A stretch of 64,000 bases of DNA from Actinomycetota bacterium (GCA_016870485.1 VGBM01000003.1:1-64000); one strand, 5' to 3'. Positions 7,863 through 18,188 are shown, numbered from the stretch's first letter. Made by a program: numbers and translations. The notes: generated by a model from the letters alone, not told the origin.

Positions 7863-8384
7863 TCAGGCCGCGCGCGGCGCCGCGAGCGCCTCGACGTCCC
7901 GGACTAGCGTCGCCATCGGCTCGCCCTCCTCGTGGTGGGTCGAGGTCGGCTCCGGCGCCCGGGCGAGGCGTTCGCCGCCCTTCCAGAGGTCGCCCCTCAC
8001 GACGTCGTAGCGCAGGCGCTGGTGGTGCAGGCCCGCGCCGCGGAACTCGCGCTCCGGGTGGCGGCGGCTCGCCTCCGCGAGGGCGTCGTCGAGCGGCGCG
8101 TCCGAGCCGAACGTGAACTCGGCCTTCGCGACCTCGTGGTGCTCGGACCCGCGCTCGGGCTCGCGGCCCGGCTCGATCCGCACCCACGTGCCGTCGGTCG
8201 CGCGCTCGGCGTGGCGCTCCCAGCGGATCGGCAGGCTCGCGTCGCCGAACCGCAGCATCCGCGCCCCGCCGTCCGTGCGGCAGTCGGCGACGAGGCCGCG
8301 CACCGCGTCCGGCGGGCCCGTCACCGAGAGGTGGTTGCGGACGCGGCCGTCGCCCGGCGGCTCGTGCTCGATGAGCGCGCGCAC
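7863..8384 (-). CDS. Uncharacterised protein, possibly YubB/Api92-like fold
   Basis: A 173-residue soluble protein ending at the tRNA-Arg terminator. The opening VRNHLSVTGPPDAVRGLV and the later AEFTFGSDAPLDDALAEA plus REFRG/DLWKGG pattern recall the ferredoxin-like Api92/YubB domain (DUF1281-type) found in phage and plasmid proteins, but this is a by-eye resemblance. The last 30 residues look disordered. The GTG at 8384 is used; a CTG at 8414 preceded by GGGAG would add ten residues. Function unknown. Confidence 0.6.
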   Translation of the reverse strand: MRALIEHEPPGDGRVRNHLSVTGPPDAVRGLVADCRTDGGARMLRFGDASLPIRWERHAERATDGTWVRIEPGREPERGSEHHEVAKAEFTFGSDAPLDDALAEASRRHPEREFRGAGLHHQRLRYDVVRGDLWKGGERLARAPEPTSTHHEEGEPMATLVRDVEALAAPRAA

Positions 8385-8508
8385 CCGCTCCGCGATCGAA
8401 GGGCCGTCGGTCAGGGTCGTGCTCCCTGGTCGGACTGCGCCTCCCAGCCTGCCCCGGGCTCGACCCGTCCGGCTGCGGCTCGGCCGCCGACCGCCGGCGC
8501 GCGGGCCG

Positions 8509-9405
8509 CTAGTCGGCGAGCCGTGCCGCGACGCCGCCGGCCGTGAGCGGCGCGGCGGGGTCGAGGTCGACCCGGGCGATCGCGATCGCCCGCACCGCGT
8601 CGAGCCACGGCGGCCCCGCCACGGACGTGACCACGCCGACCTCGCGGTCGCCCTGCACGAGCGCCGCGCCCGGCGCGACCGGGCCCGCCAGGACGAGACG
8701 CCGCGGCGCGCGGTTGGCGTGACCGCGACGGTGCAGGCGGGTGACGGGCTCCTGCCCGATGAAGCAGCCCTTGTCGAAGGAGACCGCCGCCTCCACGAGG
8801 CCGACCTCGGCCGGCATCCAGCGCTCGTCGACGTCGTGCCCGAGCCGGACCGCGCCGGCCTCGACCCGCAGCGCCTCGAGCGCCTCCTCCGACACCGGCA
8901 CGGCCCCGGCGCGGACCGCGGCGTCGAGCGACCCCATCAGGCCGATCGTGGGCACGACGACGTCGACGGCCGGCAGGTCGCCGAGCGCGCCGGCCACGGT
9001 GGTACCCGGCAGCTCGACGGACGCGGCGCCGGGGCCGACGAGGCGGACCACCGACCAGTGGCCCGTCTCCCGGATCTCGGCCTTCGCGGCCAGGCGGAAG
9101 CGCACCAGCTGGGCGGCGAGCGGCGCGGCGGCCGCGGGCTCGGTGAGGAGCAGGAGGCGGCCGTCGCCGCGGTCGACCACCCGCAGGTCGGCGACCACCT
9201 TCGCCTTCGGGGTCAGGAGCAGCGCACGGCGCGCCTCGCCCGCGGCGAGGCCCGTGAGGTCCTGCGTGAGCAGGTTCTGGAGGAGCGAGACGGCGTCCGG
9301 ACCCTCGACGTCGACGGCGCCCACGGCCGGCGCGGCGACGCCGCAGCCCGAGCGCAGCGCGGCGATCTGCTCGGCGGGGGCGAGGTCGGGGGCGGGGGCG
9401 GCCAT
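8509..9405 (-). CDS. ygfZ: YgfZ/GcvT-type folate-binding protein
   Basis: A 298-residue member of the YgfZ (IBA57-related) family, which assists maintenance of certain Fe-S enzymes, probably through tetrahydrofolate. The hallmark motif KGCFIGQEPV is present near residue 220, followed by the usual beta-barrel C-terminus. The GcvT-like N-terminus begins directly after the chosen ATG at 9405. Iron-sulfur proteins nearby that could depend on it include lipoyl synthase and the CDGSH protein, but this link is inference. It is divergent from the PAP2 gene. Confidence 0.88.
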   Translation of the reverse strand: MAAPAPDLAPAEQIAALRSGCGVAAPAVGAVDVEGPDAVSLLQNLLTQDLTGLAAGEARRALLLTPKAKVVADLRVVDRGDGRLLLLTEPAAAAPLAAQLVRFRLAAKAEIRETGHWSVVRLVGPGAASVELPGTTVAGALGDLPAVDVVVPTIGLMGSLDAAVRAGAVPVSEEALEALRVEAGAVRLGHDVDERWMPAEVGLVEAAVSFDKGCFIGQEPVTRLHRRGHANRAPRRLVLAGPVAPGAALVQGDREVGVVTSVAGPPWLDAVRAIAIARVDLDPAAPLTAGGVAARLAD

Positions 9406-9441
9406 CTGGCGGGTGCTTCGCAGGGTCCGGTGGGGAGGACG

Positions 9442-9447
9442 TACCCT
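9442..9447 (+). promoter_or_regulatory. Candidate -10 of PAP2 gene
   Basis: TACCCT hexamer 16 nt before the ATG at 9464, with GGAG between them. This fits a short-leader transcript. Confidence 0.35.
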
Positions 9448-9463
9448 GTGGGAGAACGAGCCG

Positions 9464-10438
9464 ATGGCGTCGACTGATTCCCCGCTCCGCATCGGCGCTT
9501 CCGCTGCCCGCCCGTCCCCCGGGCCCCTCTGGACGCGCGAGCGCGTGATCGTCCTGATCGTGAGCTACATCGTGGGCCTCGGCGGGATGATCCTGCTGCG
9601 CGGCGTCTTCCTGTCGCCGGACCGCTACTTCCTGATCCTGCTGGTCCCCGCGATCGCCCTCGGCATCTGGAAGGGCTACATCCGCGACTTCCTCCCGCTG
9701 ATCATCGGGATCTACCTGTACGAGCACCTGCGCGGCGTCGCGCACCTGCTCCGGCCCGACCCCTACTTCATGCCGCACCTCGACTTCGACCGCATCGTCT
9801 TCCTCGGCAACATCCCGCCGGTCGTCGTGCAGCAGTGGCTGTGGTCCGGGACCGTGCAGTGGTACGACCATGTCCTCGGCCTGCTCAACCGGGCGCACTT
9901 CATCGTGCCGCCGACCCTGATGCTCCTGATCTGGCTGGAGCACCGGGCGCTCTACTATCGCGCGCTCCTGACGATCGTCGGCTGCTCGATGATGGGCGCC
10001 GTGATCTTCCTGCTCTACCCGGCGGCCCCGCCGTGGGCCGCCTCCCAGATCGGCCTGCTGCCCGACCTGGTCAAGATCGGCTACGCGCAGGCCGACGCCG
10101 CGCCCGTGCAGGCGGGCAAGTCGTTCATCGAGAGCCTCGTCCTGCCCAACCCGTACGCGGCCGTGCCGTCCCTCCACACCGCCTACTCCACGCTCGTGGC
10201 GATCTTCGCCCTGTCGTGGCGGCGGCGCTTCGGCTACGTGATGTGCCTCTACCCCGTGGCGATGTGGTTCACGATCGTCTACTTCGCCGACCACTACGTT
10301 TCCGATATCCTCGTGGGCATCGCGGTCGCCCTGCTCGCCTGGTGGCTCGCGGGGCGCCTGATCGCCCGCCCCGGCCGGCTCAATCGCCTGGCCGGTCCCT
10401 TCGCCCCCCCGATCAACGAGGCCCGCTTCGGGCGCTGA
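9464..10438 (+). CDS. PAP2-family membrane phosphatase / inositolphosphotransferase
   Basis: A 324-residue polytopic membrane protein with about six helices. The PAP2 phosphatase signature is split as expected: PSLHTAYS (motif 2, with catalytic His) and FADHYVSDILVG (motif 3, with His and Asp). This arrangement is typical of the Aur1/Ipt1-like inositolphosphotransferase branch and of dolichyl/phosphatidyl phosphate phosphatases. It precedes a methyltransferase and a lipid-linked sugar transferase, which suggests a role in envelope lipid or lipid-carrier metabolism. Start at ATG 9464 after GGAGAAC. Confidence 0.85.
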   Translation: MASTDSPLRIGASAARPSPGPLWTRERVIVLIVSYIVGLGGMILLRGVFLSPDRYFLILLVPAIALGIWKGYIRDFLPLIIGIYLYEHLRGVAHLLRPDPYFMPHLDFDRIVFLGNIPPVVVQQWLWSGTVQWYDHVLGLLNRAHFIVPPTLMLLIWLEHRALYYRALLTIVGCSMMGAVIFLLYPAAPPWAASQIGLLPDLVKIGYAQADAAPVQAGKSFIESLVLPNPYAAVPSLHTAYSTLVAIFALSWRRRFGYVMCLYPVAMWFTIVYFADHYVSDILVGIAVALLAWWLAGRLIARPGRLNRLAGPFAPPINEARFGR

Positions 10439-10453
10439 CCCCGACCCCGACCC

Positions 10454-11422
10454 ATGAGCAGCGAGCACACCGACACCCAGGCCGCCACGGGCGCCGACCT
10501 CCGCCACCCGACGCAGGTGCCGGTCCGCTGCCCGCTGTGCGGCGCGGACGACTACACGGTCCGGATCGAGGACACGATGGGCACCCGCGTCGCCGACCCG
10601 CGCGTGCACTACACCTGCACGTCGAGCGCGTTCGGCGAGCACGGGCGCATCGTCGAGTGCCGCTCCTGCCACCTCGTGTACATGAACCCGCGACCCCACC
10701 ACGAGGCCGTCGTCGAGAACTACGGCGAGGTCGAGGACCAGGGGTACATCGAGGAGGAGCAGGGCCGGCTCGAGACCTTCGCCGAGAGCCTCGAGGTCGT
10801 CCGCCGCTACCGCCCGTCGGGCCGCCTGCTCGACGTCGGCTGCCACGTCGGCACGTTCCTCACCCTGGCGGAGGCCGCGGGCTATGAGGTCGCGGGCGTC
10901 GAGCCGTCGCGCTGGGGCTCCGAGATCGCGCGCGGCCGCATCGGCGGCCACGTGCACTGCGGCGCCATCGAGGACGCGCCGCTGCCCGAGGGCGGCTACG
11001 ACGTGATCACCCTCTGGGACGTGATCGAGCACCTGCCCGACCCGGCCCTCGACATCCGCGCGATCCACGCCGCGCTCCTGCCCGGCGGGATCTTCGCCGT
11101 CTCGACGATGGACGTCGAGTCGCTGTTCGCGCGGGCCGCGGGGCGGCGCTGGCCCTGGTACATGCAGATGCACCTCGTCTACTTCTCCCGCCGGACGCTG
11201 CCCGAGATGCTGCGCCGCGAGGGCTTCCAGATCTGCGAGGTCACGACGCACGTGCGCCGCGTCCGCCTCACCTACCTCGCGTCCCGGCTCGACGCCTACT
11301 CGTCGACGGCGGGGCGGCTCGTCGGCCGTGCCCTCGAGCGGGCGGGCCTCGCCGAGCGCACCGTCGGCGTCTCCCTGGGCGACATCTTCACGGTCATCGC
11401 GAAGAAGCCCGAGGACGCCTAG
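10454..11422 (+). CDS. SAM-dependent methyltransferase with N-terminal zinc ribbon
   Basis: A 322-residue protein. The N-terminus has a four-cysteine zinc ribbon (Cys26, Cys29, Cys69, Cys72). It is followed by a class I methyltransferase domain with the SAM-binding LLDVGCHVGTF motif near residue 120 and an acidic ITLWDVIEHLPDP loop (Methyltransf_23-like). Related proteins methylate sugars or glycans in polysaccharide clusters. It lies 15 bp after the PAP2 gene and 6 bp before a glycosyltransferase, so these three probably form one envelope-related operon. Confidence 0.85.
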   Translation: MSSEHTDTQAATGADLRHPTQVPVRCPLCGADDYTVRIEDTMGTRVADPRVHYTCTSSAFGEHGRIVECRSCHLVYMNPRPHHEAVVENYGEVEDQGYIEEEQGRLETFAESLEVVRRYRPSGRLLDVGCHVGTFLTLAEAAGYEVAGVEPSRWGSEIARGRIGGHVHCGAIEDAPLPEGGYDVITLWDVIEHLPDPALDIRAIHAALLPGGIFAVSTMDVESLFARAAGRRWPWYMQMHLVYFSRRTLPEMLRREGFQICEVTTHVRRVRLTYLASRLDAYSSTAGRLVGRALERAGLAERTVGVSLGDIFTVIAKKPEDA

Positions 11423-11428
11423 GCGGCG

Positions 11429-12592
11429 ATGGCCGTCGCCGGGGCCCGCGACGTGCCGGCGCGCGGCGCCCTCGCGGGCTGGCGCTACCCGCTCGCGGTC
11501 GGCCTCCTCTCGCGGCTCCTCACCTTCGCGGTCGTCGGCGCCATCGGCCTCGCCGAGCGGGAGCCGGGCCAGCCGCTCGGCGCCGCCCTGATCGCCCCGT
11601 TCGGGCGCTGGGACGGCATCTGGTACCAGCGCATCGCCGACTACGGCTACGACCCCACGGTGGCGCACGGCAACGGCGTCGCGTTCTCGCCGCTCTACCC
11701 GCTCGCGATGCGCGCCGTCTCGCGCCTGGTCGACGTCTCCTACCTGGCGGCCGGCGTCCTGATCTCCACGCTCTGCTTCCTCGCCGCGCTGGTCCTCCTG
11801 CACCGCCTCGTCGAGCGCCGCTCCGGCGAGCGGGTCGCGCGCACGACGGTGTGGCTGACCGCCTTCTTCCCGGTCGCCTTCGTCTTCTCGGCGGCCTACA
11901 CGGAGAGCCTCTACCTGCTCCTCACCGTGCTGCCGTTCGTCCTGCTCGAGGCGCGCCGCTTCGCCGGCTCGTGCCTCGTCGGCGTTCTCGCCGTCCTGAC
12001 CCGTCCGACGGGGATCATGCTGGTGCCCGCGCTCGCACTCCGGCTCTGGCGCGACGAGGGCCGGCGTCCGACCCGCCGCTTCGTCCTCGGGCTCGTGCCG
12101 ATCGCGCTCCTGCCGATCGCGTACGCGGCCTTCGGCGCCTACCTCTCCTACCGCACCGGCGACCCCTTCGCGGCGCAGTCGGCGCAGTCGGCGGGCTGGG
12201 GCCGCGGCGCCAACCTGCTGCTCGTGCTGGCGATGCCGGTCGCGGTCCTGAACGGCCTCTACGTGGCCGCCCACGACCCCGAGCGGCTCGGCTACGTCTT
12301 CGACACGGCCTGCGCGATGCTGTGGGCGCTGGTCCTGATCGAGGGCTGGGTGCGCCGGCGGCTGCCGTCCGAGTACCTGCTCTACGGGTCGCTGGCGATC
12401 GCGCTGCCGGTCTTCGCCGGCACCTACCTGGCGCTGCCCCGCTACGGGATGGGCGTCTTCGTCGTGATGTGGCTGGTGGCCATGCACGTGGCGGTCCGAC
12501 CCCGCCTCGGCCGCCTCCTGCGGGTCGCCCTGCCGGCCTCCCTCGCCGTGGCCGCCGTGCTCGTGCTCGGCCTCGGCGTCTACACCCCCTGA
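11429..12592 (+). CDS. PIG-V-like membrane mannosyltransferase
   Basis: A 387-residue integral membrane protein with roughly nine to ten helices. The first luminal loop holds RWDGIWYQRIADYGY followed by a PLYP motif, the arrangement of bacterial PIG-V-type (GT76-like) mannosyltransferases that use a polyprenyl-phosphate sugar donor. It probably adds a hexose to a lipid or glycan outside the membrane. It follows the methyltransferase by 6 bp. The donor and acceptor are not known. Confidence 0.8.
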   Translation: MAVAGARDVPARGALAGWRYPLAVGLLSRLLTFAVVGAIGLAEREPGQPLGAALIAPFGRWDGIWYQRIADYGYDPTVAHGNGVAFSPLYPLAMRAVSRLVDVSYLAAGVLISTLCFLAALVLLHRLVERRSGERVARTTVWLTAFFPVAFVFSAAYTESLYLLLTVLPFVLLEARRFAGSCLVGVLAVLTRPTGIMLVPALALRLWRDEGRRPTRRFVLGLVPIALLPIAYAAFGAYLSYRTGDPFAAQSAQSAGWGRGANLLLVLAMPVAVLNGLYVAAHDPERLGYVFDTACAMLWALVLIEGWVRRRLPSEYLLYGSLAIALPVFAGTYLALPRYGMGVFVVMWLVAMHVAVRPRLGRLLRVALPASLAVAAVLVLGLGVYTP

Positions 12593-12597
12593 CCCGG

Positions 12598-12603
12598 TAC
12601 CCT
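12598..12603 (+). promoter_or_regulatory. Leaderless -10 of DDAH gene
   Basis: TACCCT hexamer with a 7-nt spacer to the ATG at 12611, so the transcript should begin at or next to the start codon. Confidence 0.5.
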
Positions 12604-12610
12604 GCCGCGC

Positions 12611-13471
12611 ATGGCCGGCCCCTGCGCCTACGGCGTCAGCTCGATGGTCGACCCGCTGCGCCGGGTCCTGATCCGCCGTCCCGTCACGGCCGGCGACTTC
12701 GCCGGCGCCGGCTGGCGCGCGCCCGACCCGGCCGGCCTCCTCGCCGAGCACGAGGCCTTCGGCGCGCTGCTCGCCGACCTCGGCTGCGAGGTCGTCGTCG
12801 CGGAGCCCGCCGACGGCCTCGTCGACGCCGTCTACGTCTGCGACCCCGTCTGGGTGTCGGCGCAGGGCGCGATCGTGCTGCGCTCCGCGAAGCCCGCACG
12901 GGTCGGCGAGGGCGACGCGATGGTGCCCGACCTCGCGGCGGCCGGCGTGCCGATCGCAGGGCGGCTGACCGGCACGGCCACCGCCGACGGCGGCGACATG
13001 GTCTGGCTCGACGCCGAGACGCTGGCGGTCGGGCGCGGCTACCGCACGAACGCGGAGGCGCACCGCCAGCTCGACGAGATCCTCGCCGCGGAGGGCGCGC
13101 GCACCCTGCGCTTCGATCTGCCGCACGACCAGGGCCCGGCCCACGTCCTGCACCTGATGAGCCTCATCTCGCCCGTGGCGCGCGACCTCGCGGTCGTGTT
13201 CGAGCCGCTGGCCCCCGTGACGCTGATCCAGGAGCTGCAGGAGCGCGGCATCCGCATCCTCCCGCTCGACCCCGACGAGTACCTGACGATGGGGTGCAAC
13301 GTCCTCGCCGTGCGGCCCGGCGTGGTCGTCGTCCTCGACGGCAACCCGCGGATCCGCCGGGCCATGGAGGCCGCGGGCGTCGAGGTGCACGCCTACGCGG
13401 GTGCCGACATCTCCCGCAAGGGCGACGGCGGCCCCACCTGCCTGACCCGCGAGCTCCTGCGCGCGGCGTGA
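12611..13471 (+). CDS. Dimethylarginine dimethylaminohydrolase-type amidinotransferase
   Basis: A 286-residue pentein-fold enzyme of the DDAH/arginine deiminase superfamily, expected to hydrolyse methylarginine to citrulline plus an amine, or a related guanidine substrate. Visible residues include DGGDM near 130, GRGYRTN, the catalytic-His region AHVLHLMSL, and the C-terminal nucleophile Cys277 in GGPTCLT. The start follows a TACCCT hexamer by 7 nt. The stop overlaps the GTG of the next gene (GTGA), so the two are translationally coupled. Confidence 0.88.
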   Translation: MAGPCAYGVSSMVDPLRRVLIRRPVTAGDFAGAGWRAPDPAGLLAEHEAFGALLADLGCEVVVAEPADGLVDAVYVCDPVWVSAQGAIVLRSAKPARVGEGDAMVPDLAAAGVPIAGRLTGTATADGGDMVWLDAETLAVGRGYRTNAEAHRQLDEILAAEGARTLRFDLPHDQGPAHVLHLMSLISPVARDLAVVFEPLAPVTLIQELQERGIRILPLDPDEYLTMGCNVLAVRPGVVVVLDGNPRIRRAMEAAGVEVHAYAGADISRKGDGGPTCLTRELLRAA

Positions 13472-14472
13472 CCTCGCTGCGCGAGCGGCTCGTCGGGCGC
13501 ATCCGCGCGGACGGCCCGCTGACGTTCGCGCAGTACATGGAGGCGGCACTCTTCGACGAGGCGGCCGGGTTCTACGCGCGCGGGCCGGGGATCGGGCAGG
13601 GCGGGCACTTCGCGACGGCGGCGATGGCGCACCCGGCCTTCGCGGCGGCGGTGGTGGCGGAGGCGGCGGCGACCTGGGAGGGGCTCGGGCGGCCGGCGGG
13701 CTTCCGGGTCACGGAGGTTGGCCCCGGCACGGGTGGCCTCGCCCGCCGCGTCGCCGACGGCCTCGCCGCCCGCGGCGTCGGGTGCGAGCTCGTGCTGGTC
13801 GAGCGCAGCGCCGGGCTCGCCGCCCGCCAGCGCGAGGCGCTTGCGGGCCTTCGCGCGCGCTGGGTCCGGCACCCGGGCGAGCTCGCGCCCGCCCCGGGCT
13901 TCCTGTACGCCAACGAGGTGCTCGACGCCCTGCCGGTGCGCCTGCTCGCCTGGCCCGACGAGGTGCTCATCGAGGCCGGCTCCGACGGGCGCCTCGTCGA
14001 GGCGCGCGCGCCGGCCGACCCCGCGGTGCAGCGGCTCCTGCTCGACTCGCTGCCGGAGCCGCGGGCGGGCGCCCGCTACGCGGTGCGACCGGCCCTCGGC
14101 CCGCTCGTGCAGGCGCTCGCGGGCAGCGTGGCCGCCGGCCGGCTGCTCCTCGTCGACTACGGCGGCACCGGCGCCGAGGTGCACGACGGCCGCCGGCCGC
14201 CCGTGCGCACCTACATCGGCGGGCAGCCCGGCGGCGACCCCCTGCAGGCCCCGGGCAGCCAGGACATCACGGCCGACGTCGACTTCGGGCAGCTGGAGCG
14301 CGCCGCCGGGGCCGCGGGCGTCGCCACCGAGCGGCTCGAGCCGCAGGCCGAGTGGCTCGCCCGGCACGGCGTCGCCGTGGGGCCCGCGGAGGGCCGAACG
14401 GAGGCGGACTGGGCGCTCGCCGGCCTCCTCGACGAGCGCCTGCCCTTCGTCGTCTGGACGGGTCGGCGCTAG
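13468..14472 (+). CDS. MidA-like SAM-dependent methyltransferase
   Basis: A 334-residue class I methyltransferase of the MidA/NDUFAF7 (DUF185) family. Key signatures are GPLTFAQYMEAALF near the N-terminus, the SAM loop VTEVGPGTGG near residue 80, YANEVLDALPV, and QDITADVDF in the C-terminal half. In mitochondria NDUFAF7 dimethylates an arginine of complex I. Coupling here to a DDAH-type gene, whose family acts on methylarginines, is suggestive but unproven. The GTG start overlaps the previous stop. Confidence 0.87.
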   Translation: MTSLRERLVGRIRADGPLTFAQYMEAALFDEAAGFYARGPGIGQGGHFATAAMAHPAFAAAVVAEAAATWEGLGRPAGFRVTEVGPGTGGLARRVADGLAARGVGCELVLVERSAGLAARQREALAGLRARWVRHPGELAPAPGFLYANEVLDALPVRLLAWPDEVLIEAGSDGRLVEARAPADPAVQRLLLDSLPEPRAGARYAVRPALGPLVQALAGSVAAGRLLLVDYGGTGAEVHDGRRPPVRTYIGGQPGGDPLQAPGSQDITADVDFGQLERAAGAAGVATERLEPQAEWLARHGVAVGPAEGRTEADWALAGLLDERLPFVVWTGRR

Positions 14473-14672
14473 TCGCCGACGGTCGGCGCCGACTCGAAGC
14501 CGGCCGTCTTGTGCGAGCCGTCGCAGAACGGCTTCGTCTGCGACGCGCCGCAGCGGCACAGGAACGCGTCGCCCTCGATGGGGTACGCGTTGCCGTCGAC
14601 GTCCTCGATCGTGAACGAGCCCGACACCCAGGCGGAGCCGTTCTTCTTGATGCGGATGGTGCAGTCGGCCAT
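14469..14672 (-). CDS. CDGSH-type [2Fe-2S] protein
   Basis: A 67-residue mitoNEET-like protein. The cluster ligands Cys39, Cys41, Cys50 and His54 lie in CRCGASQTKPFCDGSHK. Family members are small redox or Fe-S transfer proteins. The N-terminal half forms the short beta strands expected of single-CDGSH bacterial proteins. The ATG is preceded by a GGGGGG ribosome site. It converges on the MidA-like gene and overlaps it by 4 bp. Confidence 0.93.
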   Translation of the reverse strand: MADCTIRIKKNGSAWVSGSFTIEDVDGNAYPIEGDAFLCRCGASQTKPFCDGSHKTAGFESAPTVGD

Positions 14673-14740
14673 GGCCGTCCCCCCTTCGTGCGTGTGGGGG
14701 CAAGTGTGCCACGTCGCAGGGCGGGCGCCCCGGGAAACGC

Positions 14741-14770
14741 GAAGGGCCCCGGCCGGAGCCGGGGCCCTTC
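14741..14770. terminator. groESL terminator hairpin
   Basis: Perfect 13-bp stem (14741-14753 with 14758-14770) and a 4-nt loop. It lies 43 bp beyond the groEL stop and upstream of the CDGSH gene, so it should end the groES-groEL transcript. Confidence 0.75.
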
Positions 14771-14813
14771 GGGGTCGTGCGATCGGTCCGGGCTCGGGGC
14801 CCGAGCCGGCTTC

Positions 14814-16448
<1,635 letters not shown>

Positions 16449-16477
16449 TTACCTCGGTGGAAGGGAGGGAGAGGGGG

Positions 16478-16783
16478 CTACTTCTTGCCCTTGGCGGGCT
16501 TGCCGATGACGGCGAGGATGTCGGACTCGCGCAGGATCAGGTAGTTCCGGCCGCCGTCCTTGACCTCGGTGCCGCCGTACTTGGAGAACAGGATCTCGTC
16601 GCCGGCCTCGACCTCCAGGGGGACGTGATGGCCGAACTCGTAGTGACCCGAGCCGATGGCCAGGACCTTCGCGCGCTGGGGCTTCTCCTGCGCGGTGTCG
16701 GGGAGCACGATGCCGCTGGCGGTCGTCTGCTCCTCCTCGAGCACTTCGGCGACGATGCGGTCGCCAAGGGGCCTGAGGTTCAT
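16478..16783 (-). CDS. groS: Co-chaperonin GroES
   Basis: A 101-residue GroEL lid protein. It begins [11 protein letters not shown], contains the mobile loop with [11 protein letters not shown], and ends in the usual basic tail. The ATG at 16783 is chosen because of the GGAGG 7 nt upstream; the longer frame would read through the CIRCE operator. It is the first gene of the groES-groEL operon and should be heat-inducible through HrcA. Confidence 0.97.
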   Translation of the reverse strand: MNLRPLGDRIVAEVLEEEQTTASGIVLPDTAQEKPQRAKVLAIGSGHYEFGHHVPLEVEAGDEILFSKYGGTEVKDGGRNYLILRESDILAVIGKPAKGKK

Positions 16784-16822
16784 GAATACCTCCAAGTCAG
16801 GGGGTTGGGCGGGTGGAAAGCG

Positions 16823-16849
16823 TTGGCACTCTCTTTGCGGGAGTGCCAG
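16823..16849 (-). promoter_or_regulatory. CIRCE operator (HrcA site)
   Basis: Two 9-nt arms, TTGGCACTC (16823-16831) and GAGTGCCAG (16841-16849), are separated by exactly 9 nt. They match the CIRCE consensus TTAGCACTC-N9-GAGTGCTAA apart from a GC-shifted outer position, 40 bp upstream of groES. Confidence 0.9.
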
Positions 16850-16965
16850 CGCGCAGACTGCCACAGGTTCCCGCGGCGCGCAAATCGGAACTGGCAAGCT
16901 CAGCCCATGCGGGCCAGATCTTCCCCGCGAACCCGCATCAGGTCACGGGTTTTCCCGCCTGCGGC

Positions 16966-18126
16966 CTAGTGCGCGAGGCCGCGCGCCTTGGCCTGTCGGC
17001 GGAACACCACCGCGGCGCCGAGCAGCAGCGCCACCACGGCCGCGGCGATTGCGTAGGCGACCGGGTCGCCGATCGTCTGGGCGATCGGGGCGATCGCCAG
17101 CGGCGTCAGCGCGAAGCCGCCCGACCAGACCATGTTCGCGAGCGCGCTGCCCGTGCCGTGCGACAGGCCGAGGTCGTCGGCGGCAAGCGTGATCAGCGGG
17201 AACATGCCCGTCATCAGGATCGGGAAGAACGGCCCGATCGCCACCAGCACGCCGAGGATCGCCCAGCTCGGCAGCGGGAAGACGAGGATCAGCGGCATCA
17301 GGCCGAGGCCGACGCCGCCGACCAGGGCGACCCGGAACGAGCCGACCCGCTCGCCGACCCGGCCCGCCAGCCAGCCGCCGATGATGCCGAGCACCGCGCC
17401 GGCGCCGATCGCGATCCCGATCGCCGCCGAGCTGACGCCGCGCTCGCCGAGGGCGAGCGGCGCGAGCAGGTCGACGGCGGCCACCCCCGCGGCGTCGGCG
17501 AGGGCGAAGCAGAGCGAGCAGAGCACCAGCGGGTGCCGGACCAGCCGCCCGACGGTGCTGTGCAGCGGCGGGTCGCGGGGCAGGTCGGCGCCCGCCGGGG
17601 CGGCGATGGTGAGCACGAGCGCGATGACGCCGAGCGCGCCCGCGATCGCGAAGGCGACGGCGAACGAGGTGGCGTCCGCGAGGGCGCCGAGCGCCGGGCC
17701 GGCCACGGCGCCCGCCGACAGGACGCCGGAGATCGTGCCGACCGCCCGCGAGCGGCCCGCGGGCGGCGTGTTGCCGGTCAGCCAGGCCATCGCCGCCGCC
17801 CAGCCGATGCCGCCGCCGATCCCCTGCAGGAGGCGCGCGAGGATCAGGATCTCGCCGCTCGGCGCCCACGCGAACAGGAGCGACGAGAGCAGGAACATCG
17901 AGGTGCCGACCATCACGACGCGGCGCGGGCCGACCCGGCCGGCCAGCCAGCCCGCCGGGGTGACCGTGATCAGGAAGGCGAGCGGGTAGCCGGCCAGGAG
18001 CACCGCCGCCTCGACCTTGGAGAGGTCGAAGCGCTCCGCGTACCACGGCAGGAGCGGGACGATCGCCAGGTACAGGAGCGCGTCCACGAACATCGTGGCC
18101 GCAACGGCGAGGAACACCCGGCGCAT
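16966..18126 (-). CDS. MFS transporter
   Basis: A 386-residue major facilitator protein with about twelve helices. The loop 2-3 motif A is recognisable as GWLAGRVGPRRVVM, and a second copy appears in the C-terminal half (GWLAGRVGERVG). Drug or metabolite efflux is the likely role; the substrate is unknown. The ATG at 18126 is preceded by TAGACT at 18134-18139 with a 7-nt spacer, so the mRNA is probably leaderless. It is a single gene with no obvious partners. Confidence 0.88.
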   Translation of the reverse strand: MRRVFLAVAATMFVDALLYLAIVPLLPWYAERFDLSKVEAAVLLAGYPLAFLITVTPAGWLAGRVGPRRVVMVGTSMFLLSSLLFAWAPSGEILILARLLQGIGGGIGWAAAMAWLTGNTPPAGRSRAVGTISGVLSAGAVAGPALGALADATSFAVAFAIAGALGVIALVLTIAAPAGADLPRDPPLHSTVGRLVRHPLVLCSLCFALADAAGVAAVDLLAPLALGERGVSSAAIGIAIGAGAVLGIIGGWLAGRVGERVGSFRVALVGGVGLGLMPLILVFPLPSWAILGVLVAIGPFFPILMTGMFPLITLAADDLGLSHGTGSALANMVWSGGFALTPLAIAPIAQTIGDPVAYAIAAAVVALLLGAAVVFRRQAKARGLAH

Positions 18127-18175
18127 CCGCGGGAGTCTATCGGCGCGCGAAGCGGCCGGACCGGGCCGCGGCGGC

Positions 18176-18181
18176 TAGGAT
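18176..18181 (+). promoter_or_regulatory. Leaderless -10 of ASCH operon
   Basis: TAGGAT hexamer with a 7-nt spacer to the GTG at 18189. An ATG overlaps the hexamer at 18180 and would not be on such a transcript, so GTG is the better start. Confidence 0.5.
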
Positions 18182-18188
18182 GCCCCGC

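Noticed and set aside
8411-13549. 1712-codon open frame on the minus strand
   Set aside because: It lies mostly antisense to several well-supported genes (PAP2, methyltransferase, PIG-V-like, DDAH) and is low-complexity Arg/Gly/Ala/His. It is a by-product of extreme GC content at third codon positions.
18180-18188. ATG 18180 as ASCH start
   Set aside because: It overlaps the TAGGAT hexamer; GTG 18189 sits at the leaderless distance and gives the normal family N-terminus.
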